Part shown: positions 34,231 through 45,381 of the stretch, piece by piece
Layout of the letters: every line of letters begins with the position of its first letter
How positions within the stretch are numbered: the first letter of the stretch is position 1
Source: Archegozetes longisetosus
Taxonomy: Eukaryota; Arthropoda; Arachnida; Sarcoptiformes; Trhypochthoniidae
Assembly (NCBI GenBank): GCA_018873245.2
Contig: JAEMBT020000003.1
Coordinates: 10,477,843 to 10,541,842 of the forward strand
Reading direction: 5' to 3'
Length of the DNA stretch: 64,000 nt
The notes under the pieces: generated by a model
The model's input: only the letters and a program-made list of their open reading frames with translations
What the model was told of the DNA's origin: nothing
The model's database searches: none
Made by a program: the position numbers and the translations under genes

Positions 34231-34480
34231 ATTTTTTAGCAAATATGCATCCATATATATAACTCAGGAATCCATCAAATTTTCTTTATTTAATGTCGTA
34301 AATTGACGCTACGTTTACATTCCAATCCTTTGATAAAACGAAATGCTTTCTGGAGCTCAGTCGAGCTGAGCTTGAGCTTGAGATTGAGCTGCGCCTCTGT
34401 TTTATATATTGAGCCTGAAGCGCACCGCAGCTCAAAGCTAGTTTGTGTGCATCCATATTCGTAACAATAGAGCCCAGACT

Positions 34481-35763
34481 GGTTGAACTAGACTTTACGT
34501 GGCCATAGATTTTCGACATAAACTTTGTATATAAATAAACTATAGCTTAAGCTGATTTCAGATATATAAGTTTTATTCACCGCAAATGACCAGAAAATCG
34601 GTAAAAAATTTCCCGAAAAATCGACTAGACTTTACGTGGCCAAAGATTTTCGATATAAGCTTTCTATATAAAGAAACTACAACTCAAGCTGAGTTCAAAT
34701 ATACAAATTTCATTTGCCGCAAATGATTAGAACATTGGTAAAAAAATTCCGAATAATCAAGTATATAGAAAATTACCGTAAAATAAATTTATGGAATCAC
34801 GTTTCAACTCAAACAGATTTAAATCAACAGAATTTCACTGTTCTGATAATATATTTTGATGAAACTTCAAAAATTAAAAAAATATTGAAAAAATGAGAGA
34901 ACCAAGATCCTAAGGGACCTTGGTCTAAAATAGTACTTCGTTAAACATATATATTTTGAATAAGGTCTTGACAAGGATGAAAAAATTATGAAATGACGTA
35001 GCGTTAATGATGTAAAGTGCAAAACTAGATCTGTATAGTTTCACGATCACAAGATCCGGAACCGTTTTCTTGCGGTAATGGCGGAATATGAAAATATAAA
35101 CTAAGTTAAAGATCTTGGCTAATAAATGTACCGTCAGGCCTAAATGTGTTATTGGAAACGCAACAGGGGATGCACTGAGCATCACTCATACGATGCTCAG
35201 TTGGTTCAATATGACAAACGGTTCGGCTTAGCATGTTAAAAGCTGATTGGAAATTCTCCGTGTCGGGTCAAAGTAATCCAGCTAAAATAAGCCAGCAAAA
35301 TAACGTCTCAATAATAACAACTATTATAGTGTTTTTAAAAGTCTAGTAATGAATTATTACTTATAACATCAGTATTAATCTATATTAAGCGAGGAATTTC
35401 ACATATGGCTACGTTTTTTCATATTTTTTATCCTTGTCAAGACTCTATTCAAAATATATATGTTTATCGGGGTACTATTTTAAATCAAGGTCCCTTAGGA
35501 TCTTGGTTCTCATTTTTCAATATTTTTTATTTTTGAAGTTTCATCAAAATATATTATCAGAACAGTGAAATTCTGTTGATTTCAATCTGTTTGAGTTGAA
35601 ACGTGATTCCATAAATTTATTTTACGGTAATTTTCTGATTATTCGGATCCCTAATCATTTGCGGTGAATAAAACTTATATATCTGAAATCAGCTTAAGCT
35701 ATCGTTTATTTATATACAAAGCTTATGTCGGAATTCTTTGGCCACGTAAAGTCTAGTTCAACC
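34481..35763. mobile_element. Foldback element 4 (family A), perfect 8-bp target duplication
   Basis: This is a 1283-bp element with ends GGTTGAACTAGACTTTACG in perfect inverted orientation. It is flanked by CCCAGACT at 34473-34480 and 35764-35771. It is the same family as 7439-9139: the arms hold the same TTCACCGCAAATGACCAGAA-type sub-repeats, and the centre shares AGATCTTGGCTAATAAATGT and TCACGATCACAAGATCCG. It is 418 bp shorter, having fewer arm sub-repeats. No transposase is encoded. The 8-bp duplication would suit hAT or Merlin mobilisation. Confidence 0.9.
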
Positions 35764-35771
35764 CCCAGACT

Positions 35772-36923
35772 TTTTAACATCAAATTTTCAATCCTAGCGT
35801 TGCAAAAAGCAATGGTAAACTTACTTAAATAGTTGCTTTTAGTTGATATTTCCCCTAAAATATCGTTGCAGATCATGTTTAAGTTTGAAATTAGTTAATA
35901 CTGAATAAGATTAATACTAATCCAATTTAATCTAATAGAGTATTAAAGATAACCGTGATCGGCTACAATACATAGGGTAAACACAAAAAATTTAATTAAA
36001 AATCTGAATTATCTATAGTTTGCCCGAGAAGTACTTTGATTTGAGATAATTATTTATTATCGAACGAGATGACAAGTAAAGTGTTTTTATCTCGTTCGAT
36101 ATGAAAAGCTCATTTCGGATTTAAATGTTTAATATGAAAAAAGCTATACTTTAAGTTGTTTTATACAACTTTTATTCAATCCATAATGCACTCTGTGATA
36201 AAAATTTAAATATAATTGATTCTATGCTTAGAGATAATATCTGTTTTACTTCTATTCATAACGTTATATTATGTTGCTAAAGTATCGTCCATTAAAAACA
36301 TTCAAAAATAAAAATTAAAGTAGTAATGAGCTAAAAGAACATTCTATGATCTAAAACAACGTTAGCTAAAAAATGTGAATAATTTTCTTAATCAAGCCCT
36401 AGTTACTATGCTCTTGAACCTTGCACTTGATATAGCGATCTGCTAATCATTGCCGTAGCCAGGTTTACATTTTGAGGCTAAAAATCAGAAAATCCTCAAC
36501 AAGTTCAATTCTTTTATTATAAATATGTTTAAACCAATACGATTTTCGTATTATAATGATTTTTAGCAAATCCCATAACAAAATTATCTAAATCTAGAGA
36601 CTCAGCAATTTCTGTTTCAGTTTTAATCATTGCTAAACCATTTAATCTTCGATTAGGTATTGAATTCCTGAAATAAAATTTACTCTTCTCACTACAGAGA
36701 ATCCTGATGTCTACAGCCTTACACCTTTTGCTTTTGTTGAAAAACCTTTAGGTGCCTGGGCCCTTCCTTCCCATCCTAGTTACGACTGTGCCATAAATAC
36801 GTTCCACATATTAGTAATCAACAACTAATACAACAGTTATCTAACATCAAACTTAATCTAACTTCTGATATATTAGAATAGGATTTAGATTTGTTTTCTC
36901 ATTCTTATACTGATATCATAGAC
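35772..36923. other. Intergenic, upstream of glucosidase I
   Basis: No gene is seen. An inverted pair, TATCGAACGAGATGACAAG near 36058 and TATCTCGTTCGATATG near 36089, forms a small hairpin. The MOGS promoter is presumably in the last few hundred bases. Confidence 0.35.
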
Positions 36924-39840
36924 ATGACTACTCTAAAAAGATTATTTATTTTAATTTTACAACTAATTTTCTGCTTTAGAATATGCTTAACAAACTCAAC
37001 AAACGTAAGTTCAGATTTTTAAGTCAATATGTAAATAGAGAGCAATGAAATTTTATCAATGATTAAATGGTTTACTTAAAGAACACAATAACTGTTTAAA
37101 TTGTATTCAATTATGACGTTCTTAAAGCAAACCATTCAGCGGAGGAAACTTTATCAGAATGACTTAGAAATTGTTGTTTAAAACTCTGATTTAAAAGTTG
37201 ATTAGCTTAACTATCATTAAAGGTGAACATACCATTTGACCACCACTTTCATGACGAGCCAATCCTACCATTCAATACTTGGGGAAGTTTTCGAGGACTG
37301 CATTATTTTGGGCTTAAAACAAGTTCCCCGAACTCACCAGCATTTGGCTTGATTTGGTTTAACAATAATGCAAATAATGTAAGTTCACTTCACTTAAGGC
37401 ATTGGTGCGATTCAAGTGACAACTTGAGATACGGCTGGAAATTACATAATTTTAATGATTTTGGTTTTCAACAAATTTTCGATAATGACTATATGCTTAA
37501 CACAAGTTTTATTAAGTTTCCAGAAAACAGTTGGAGAGTAAGTCGAGAAAATGTTTAGTACTGATAGATATTACTTTCATGAATGTTTTTAAATTTAGTC
37601 TACAGTTTCAGTTAGCAGAAGTCAAACAACAAAAAATCAAAACCAATCTCTTTCTCTAGTATTATATTTAGCTAGAGATCGACAAAGCGATAGCATCAAG
37701 ATTTCACATTCAGATTCTAATGGTATTCAAATCGATGGTAACTCTAAATATATAGGAAATTTCACTTTCGATATCAAGATTGTTAACAACAAAAATGATG
37801 CCTTATATACGGGATATTTGGACACTCAGTCATCACTTGTTGATGCGGCAAAAACTGTCAAGAACAATTTGACACCGTTCAAAATTAATGGAAGTCAAGT
37901 ATTTGTAGTGCATAGCAATACAAGTCATGATAATTCAAGTTTTATTGCATTTCAAGTTGTTTTTCACAGCCAAACGCAGGTAGAAATGCATTTCAAGCTT
38001 AAAAATCAAACCAATTTAAACGATAGTAGTTATGAAAAAGAGCTCGAAAAGAGAATCCAAATATATGGACAAGAGTTTGAGCAAAAGTTTGGTTTAAGTA
38101 AACAAAATTTTAGTGACCCTGAAATTAGTTTCGCAAAAGCAACTCTTAGTGAGCTTCTAGGAAGTATTGGATATTTTTATGGTTAGTGTAAATCTTATAT
38201 AGAAGTGAATTAGCATATTTTAAAAATAGTCACAATTTTTGAGGCAAACATTTTTTGAAACAAAGGAAAATAGTCTCAAAAAATTTTATCTTCAATTTTA
38301 AGGCAATCTATCAGTTGACTCCCCGAATATGACATCTCCCAAAGCATATGGACCCCTGGAAGTGCTAACAGCAGTTCCATCAAGACCAGTATTCCCGAGA
38401 CCTTTCTTATGGGATGAAGGATTTCACAATTTACTGATATCTCGGTGGAACAGCTCTCTGTCTCTAAAAATAATTCAGTCCTGGTTTTACTTGATGAATG
38501 TTGAGGGTTGGATTCCAAGAGAAATAATATTAGGTATAAAATTGACAATTTGCATAAAGAATAATTGAATTAGTTTTCTTATTAAGACGACGAGTCAAAA
38601 GCTAGAGTTAGCTCTTATTTCTGGACACAACATGACGATAACGCAAACCCACCTTCGTTTCTATTGACTATTGATTCCCTGATTAGCCATGGGAAAATAG
38701 ATGCCCAATACTTGAAGAACTTATATCCTAGACTTCATGCTTGGTTTGATTGGTATAACAAGACGCAAATTGGTCAGACATTGGGTACTTATAGATGGAG
38801 AGGAAGAAACAAAGATTTAGATAATCGGGAACTAAATCCGGGAACTTTGACCTCAGGTTAAATTCACTGACTTTGAGATAAATAGATGAATTTAGAAAGA
38901 CTTCGGTTTTTTTTCGAATCCTCATTTTGTTGAAGATCATGTTTAGAATCAATTTATTCAACATTATTTGAATGAGAAATTATTATGAAAGTGATTCTGA
39001 TCATTATCTGAAATAATATATGGACCATAAACCAACTAAAACCGGAAAAAACACTTTTCTATTATAGGACTCGACGACTATCCACGCGCTACACATCCAA
39101 CTGATGACGAATATCACTTGGACTTGAGATGTTGGATAGCATTGGCTGCAGATGTGATGTCGCGCATAGCTAGTACTGTTGGTGATGAGTCTTCAAAGGC
39201 TAAATTTCGCGAAACAGCCAACTTCTTAGCAGATAATGACTTACTAAACAAACTTCACTGGTCCGAAGCTCACAAAATGTATTGCGATTATGGCTACCAT
39301 TCAACAAACGTCTCTCTAATACCTAATCCACACGGAGGGGGAAAGATAAGAAAAGTTTGGACAGAACCAAAATACCAATTTGTCTGCGAATTGGGCTATG
39401 TAAACCTTTTCCCCCTAATGTTCAAAATAATAAATCCAAACAACCCGAAATTGGGAAATATTTTAGATTCGATCGAAAACTCAACAGAACTTTGGACTCC
39501 TTTCGGGTTGAGATCAATATCTAAAACCAGTCTATATTATAATGCGTTCAATTCAGAAAATTCAGCTCCCTATTGGCGCGGACCCATTTGGATAAATCTA
39601 AATTATCTTGTTCTCAAAGCTCTTCGTCATTATTCAGAAGTTTCGGGCCCGAATCAAAGTAGAGCTTTGAAAATATATCGAGAACTCAGAATGAATTTGA
39701 TTAAAAATATGTTTAATGAGTATCAAAGAACTGGATTTGTTTGGGAACAGTACAACGATATTAGTGGACAAGGACAACGATCACATCCGTTTGTTGGCTG
39801 GTCAGCTGTTATTGTTCTTATTATGTCTGAAGATTATTAA
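36924..39840 (+). CDS. MOGS: Mannosyl-oligosaccharide glucosidase (ER glucosidase I, GH63)
   Basis: Six exons follow by phase: 36924-37004, 37223-37537, 37599-38181, 38303-38533, 38587-38856 and 39068-39840. They total 2253 nt, or 750 residues plus TAA. All introns are GT-AG (53-218 nt). The enzyme removes the outermost alpha-1,2-glucose from Glc3Man9GlcNAc2 on new glycoproteins in the ER. Residues 1-27 are a short hydrophobic signal-anchor. Then come the N-terminal GH63 domain ([19 protein letters not shown], about 48-66; [13 protein letters not shown]) and the (alpha/alpha) catalytic domain: [18 protein letters not shown] (351-368), [17 protein letters not shown] (from 494), DLRCW and [17 protein letters not shown] (from 719) near the C-terminus. 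WDEGFH and the late WEQY Glu are the expected catalytic-site regions from family knowledge. Human MOGS is slightly longer (about 837). No stop or frame error, so probably functional. Confidence 0.95.
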
Positions 39841-40581
39841 CCAAATTTTTTCTAAATATGATTATAAGCAGAGATCCCAATTAACTGGTTTAACTGCTTT
39901 ATGACTAATTAAACACACCAATTTTTCTATGTGGCAAATTTATTTTTTAAAAATTTAAACTCATAAAAACCATTTTTTGAGAGTTGCGGAGAGGGGTTTT
40001 GAGCATAAGTTAGATGTCTATTCTGAGCTATCCACTATTATTTTGTCTTTTGATATCATTATTAAAGTGTTTAGCAAGATTTTCCGATATTATGTTAAAT
40101 ATCTACTAAATATTAATTTTATAACGACCTGTTTGTAACATTCATAAGAAATAAGAAATTATCAGCTAAAGGTTGGGTCAAATTATTATGGTTTTAGTTT
40201 CAATGCGCATAATTTTTTTATGAACAAACTGAATCATAAAACCAAATTAAACCAGTTTTTTGGCAAAATTTTTTAACCGATTAAACACACCAGTTTTAGA
40301 CAGAAAAATTAAACCAGCTTTATGGGATCTATGATTATAAGTCTTAAATAAAAATACTTCTTTGACTAAACCTCAAAAAATACGTTGATTTCTGTTCCAT
40401 CACTAATTGTTTGTGAGAATACCCAACAACCATCCCATTCTTCAGTGAACCATCTAATTTTTAGCATTCATCGAAACTAAGATATCAAACTGTTATGATT
40501 ATGTTGACGACACCAATCAATTTTAATATTTCAAATATTTTGCATAAGCCCCATTAAAAGTTTTGAATTTATATGTTATTG
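39841..40581. other. Intergenic after glucosidase I
   Basis: AT-rich, with repeated ATTAAACCAGTTTT-like words (39890-39925, 40225-40320) suggesting a short degraded repeat. No gene was found. Confidence 0.35.
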
Positions 40582-41310
40582 GAGTGTCTGGTACGGTTTA
40601 TCGACAACCAGTTTATCGACAGTCAGCTTATTTACTCCTGGCTTATCAACACGTGCCTGGCTCCGTTCGCCGACAAGTTTTTTTAAAATATAATTAGTCA
40701 AATTTTCCATTTATCTCGACTCAATCGTTTTATTAGGTCAAGTTAGGTTAGTTTAGGTAACAATGTAATTTTTATTAGGCTAGCTTAGGTTAGGTTACCT
40801 TGTGTTAGGTAACGTTCTATGCTTATTAGGTTAGGTTAGGTTACCTTATGCTAGATAACATTGTTGTTCTTATTATTCTAGGTTAAGTTAGTGAGTTAAA
40901 AAACACGACAATATTACCAAATCTAACCTAACCTAATAAACTTAACTTTACCTAACAAAGGACAACTTAAACTAACCTAACCTAGACTAATAAAAATAAC
41001 AATGTTACTTAACATAAGGTAACCTAAACTAACCTAAGCTAGCCTAATAAAGATGACATCGTTACCTAATCTAACCTAATAAACATAACAAACTTACCTA
41101 ACGTAAGATAACACAACCTAATTTAACCTAATAAAACGATTGAAATTGGGATAAATGGGGGAAATTGGACGAATTATATAAAAAAAGCTTGTCGATGAAC
41201 AGGTCGTCGGTGGACAGGTCATCGGTGAACAGACCCAGACACACGTTGACAACCAGGAGTAGACAAACTGACTGTCGATAAACTGGCTGTCGATAAACTA
41301 TACCAGACCC
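40582..41310. mobile_element. Foldback element 5 carrying TTAGG-like repeats
   Basis: Inverted ends contain GTCTGGTACGGTTTATCGAC at the left and the complement of GTCGATAAACTATACCAGAC at the right. Tandem GTTTATCGACA-type words follow in both. The interior is a palindrome of degenerate TTAGGTTAGG units on the left half (about 40735-40895) and CCTAACCTAA on the right half (about 40920-41125). A 7-bp direct repeat, GTTATTG, flanks it (40575-40581 and 41311-41317). No coding capacity. Confidence 0.8.
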
Positions 41311-41317
41311 GTTATTG

Positions 41318-44300
41318 AAAGCTTGCAAATCATATCTGTTTACTGAAGAACAGGGTAGAAGATTGCTTTCATTGTTGTGTCAAACGTCAAATAATTCGAG
41401 TGAAAAATTCATAATCAGGAATGAAGAGTACCAATAGATACACATGCATTCGAAAACTGGAGTTTACCATCCCAAACGGTTAATGAAATATGAACCTTTA
41501 AAAATATGACTGTCATTGAAAAAGTCAAGAAATACTGATTTCCAAAATCCGATTTAACCCCTGCACTTCATCTCAAGTTACTTAGAATTTTTATAGTAGA
41601 TATATCCTACTAAAGGATATTTTCTAGAAGGTATGAACTCAGCTCTCGAAACAATGTTATAATATTTTATTTCTATTATTGAAATAATAGGGTGACCAGT
41701 TGTTCCAGAATAAGAATGAAAGTCCAAGATTTTCTATTTTTTCTTAGAACTTCTACATAATTTATTTATTAATTACCACTATTTAATTGATCCTCATCAT
41801 GCTATTAACTAATTCCTATAAATTACTCAATCAGTGAGTTTTCAAATGATAATGAGACAAAATAGATATAATTTAAGTTCAAACAGGTAATCAAGTATTT
41901 ATTTGAATTTCGCTTAGATTAGTCTGTTTTATTACAAAAATCAAAATACAATAATTGATTCTAAGATAAAATATAAAACGTAAAATACAATACTTTTATT
42001 TCCTTGTGAAGATGTCTATGAAATTAAGGAAAATATTGGAAGTAAATGGAACTGACTGATCAGACTCTATCTGGTAATTGATCTCAAACAAAACAATATG
42101 CTAAGCTAATCGGTACTGTCTTTGAATACCAAAACCACATGACTAAGAACCGGAAATTTGGTGCAGAAATTTTACTTAAAACTGGAGTGATTCGGCGAAA
42201 AAAAATTCAAAATACGGTGCAAAGAAAGGTGAAACAAAAGTTTAATTTTTTTGTAATCAGTGAAAATTAAGCATAAAAACAATACAAAACTAGTCAAAAT
42301 GTTCATTATTATTAAATATGTTCATATTAAATAATATTCAACTTTTCCATATTACAAACGGTAATGCTTGGACGAATTTGCTCGAAATCTGACGTCGAAA
42401 GTTTCGACTTTCAACTTGAAACCAATAAAAAATATTTATGTATAAGTTAGTTTCAGATGATTTTATTGAAGAAACATAAATGTTCGTATTCAAATATTAT
42501 GATATTGCAATTCAGCACGGAAGAAAATATTCAAATCTTGGAGGTCCGACACCCGTAGTGAAAACGATGGTTCGGTGCACGAATAGGATTTTCGATGATA
42601 AACGGTGATAAAAACTTTTGAATACAAGACCCCCACTATGATTCAAACTCATATTTGACTCAGAGCTCAATATTTATACTGAGAAAAAAGCGCTGTCGGT
42701 GATTTTCCTGTTCTTACACATGACTTTAGTGAAAACTATAAACTTTTAATCGAAATTATAGAGCTTATCGTTCTTATAAACTGAAAAAAGTAAGAGTACA
42801 GTTTATAAATTGTATACAAGAAAAACAGAACATGAAGACCGTATTGGTTGCAGTTCGAATAAATGAACAAAACATACATAATATCAGATATGATAATGAT
42901 GGTATTTTAATTGATTTGCTGTCGCCTCAATAGTTTTTTATCAACTGAAGAATTTGTGGTAAAAAAATCTGCTAAATTAGTTTATTATGCAAACGATTCA
43001 GAAATAGGTGGTAATAAACCAATTGCTAACATTACGACAATAGAGTTACAGCTGAATTTGGAAATTGAGATCATTGATATTTAGTAGATTCTTCTACAAA
43101 ATGAAAGTTAGTACCAATAAATGGAATGTATTTTTTGTAAAATCAAAGAAATCAGTTATTAATTTAGACTCAGGAAAATAATGACAACTTCTAATACGAA
43201 TTGGTTGGAAATAACAGTATCTTAAACAAATGAGTCAGAAATAGGCGAACAATAACTATTCGATTAACAGAGATAGTGAACAGAATCATCATAGTTATCA
43301 TAGAAATCACATTAATCGTCTCTACTATTGATGCTAATCGCAAAAGTGAAGAAACTAACTATGAAAAAGCTGCATGAAAATTTTCATCAACTTAACGAAG
43401 CGAAACTTGTTATTAAAAAGTGAAATTTGAAAGGAAGAATTCTGAAGAAAATAAATTTAAACTAATTATCAACTTGTAACAATATTCTGTACATTCTGAT
43501 CGTTTTAATTATTTTTGAATTATTAATTAACTTTTATTCTTACTTCAAACTTATTTAAATTGATGTCTTATTCACTTTCAATAAAGTCCATTTAGAGAAA
43601 AAATAAATAATATTAACTAATTATAACTTGTTTAATAATTTTCTAAAATGAGTGTTACATGAATGTCTTGATTGTACCTCAAAGAATTAGTGCTCTTAAG
43701 GCTACATTCTTATGAAAGGGATCCTATTTAAAGGAAATTTGTTTGGGAACTAATAAAACAAGCCTTGGATTTAAATATCTTACACATTTATGAATAACTT
43801 TGGAAGAAGAATTGCAAATTTCTCTTTGGATTAATTATAACTCAAACAACTTCAAAAATCCTGAGACACGTAATCGGTTTTGAGCTATTTTTAGTGTTAT
43901 CATAAATTAAGTAATATATTTAGCTGGACTTTGCACCAATTGATTAATTTAAAGTAAGAATACTACTTCAGTAGACAATATTTTTAAGCCGCTTACTCTA
44001 GAAAAAATAATATGAATTCTACTCATATAAAACAAGTGAAGGTCGAAATTTCATATTCCTAAAAGTATATTCAATGGTAAAATAATAATTATACATCTAA
44101 TTAACATATTCGTTCCGGTCTGGTTGAGAAAGGCCCAGGGAAGTCATAGGTTTCTCATATCAGTGGCTTTATTTTATAAATTTTCTTTTATAACTTATCC
44201 GTACATAGATAGAAGTTGAACTTCATCTGCAAGTTTTTATTTTTATTTGGTCTCTTTATTCCCACGATGACACCAAAGATGCAGGGGTTAAGACAGAGGG

Positions 44301-45381
44301 TAATCAAGTAACAAATTACACTTAATAAAGCTCACTGCTCTCGCCTACAAATACTTGCTCGAAGTTCATCAAATTTTGGCTTCCGACAAAACTGAGACAA
44401 AAAGCGTTGAAAATAAGATTTCGTAACCTACTTTACTTTACACTACTGCGTTATAATATAATATAAATTTGTTTGCATCTCTAGGAGTCCTTCAGATATT
44501 AACTTGTGATTTTCACTGATTTCATCAGATAGTTAAGGTTGTTTACACCTTGTTAAGCTAAAGAATTGAGGAAGTTTGAACGGAAATACTTCTCTTATTG
44601 TATGACATATTCACTTCAATTAAAACTAAGATAAAAACTTTCCATAAATTCAAAAGTATTGTAAGTCAAGTTTCTGTTCATAAAGAGCTGAAAATTCTTC
44701 TCAACTGTTAATCTAAACAAATAATCAAAAAAATTATTTAATTTATTGTTTGAGAGATAAATCAAAGGAACAGAAACCGAAATAACATAATTATAAATGA
44801 ATTAGTATGTAATGAACATAAGAAATACTGAACTGTAATGCAATCAATAATCCGTTAATCGCAATAAAGTATTGACAGAAAGTGCTGAAGCACTATCATT
44901 TGCTCCACAGAGAGTTAGATAACGTGAATAGCAAAGTACACAAAAAGGACTTCGCTTAAAAGAAACAGATTTTGTATAACTTAAATTAGACGAAAACCAT
45001 AAGACGTTTTTGGCATTCAATACAGTTTAAGTTTCGCAATGAGTCGTCGAATTGCGCAGTCGTTTAGATATAAAAATGAAGTAAATAGAACTCAATTTTA
45101 GTCTGTTTTAAACACTTCGAGAACAGATAACTCTTTACTGTTTTGGTTATGAAATGCTTACAAACAAATGAGTTCTCAACAGTGCTCACAATCAAATCAA
45201 TCAATACTCTAACAAATGATTAACAAATTGTAGTGCTTTTAAAGCATTTTTTACAGCACTTAATGTTGTTTAACATAACTTCAAACATATTTGAAAACTG
45301 AAATAAATTCATAATAAAATAGTGTCATATATGTTGTCATATATGTTGTCATATGTGTTGTCATAAGACGTTTTAACGGAA
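41318..45381. other. 4-kb intergenic region without recognised gene
   Basis: Very AT-rich sequence in which no ORF of note and no clear transposon motif were found. A triplicated ATATGTTGTCAT word lies at about 45325-45362, just before the ABC transporter start codon. Confidence 0.35.
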
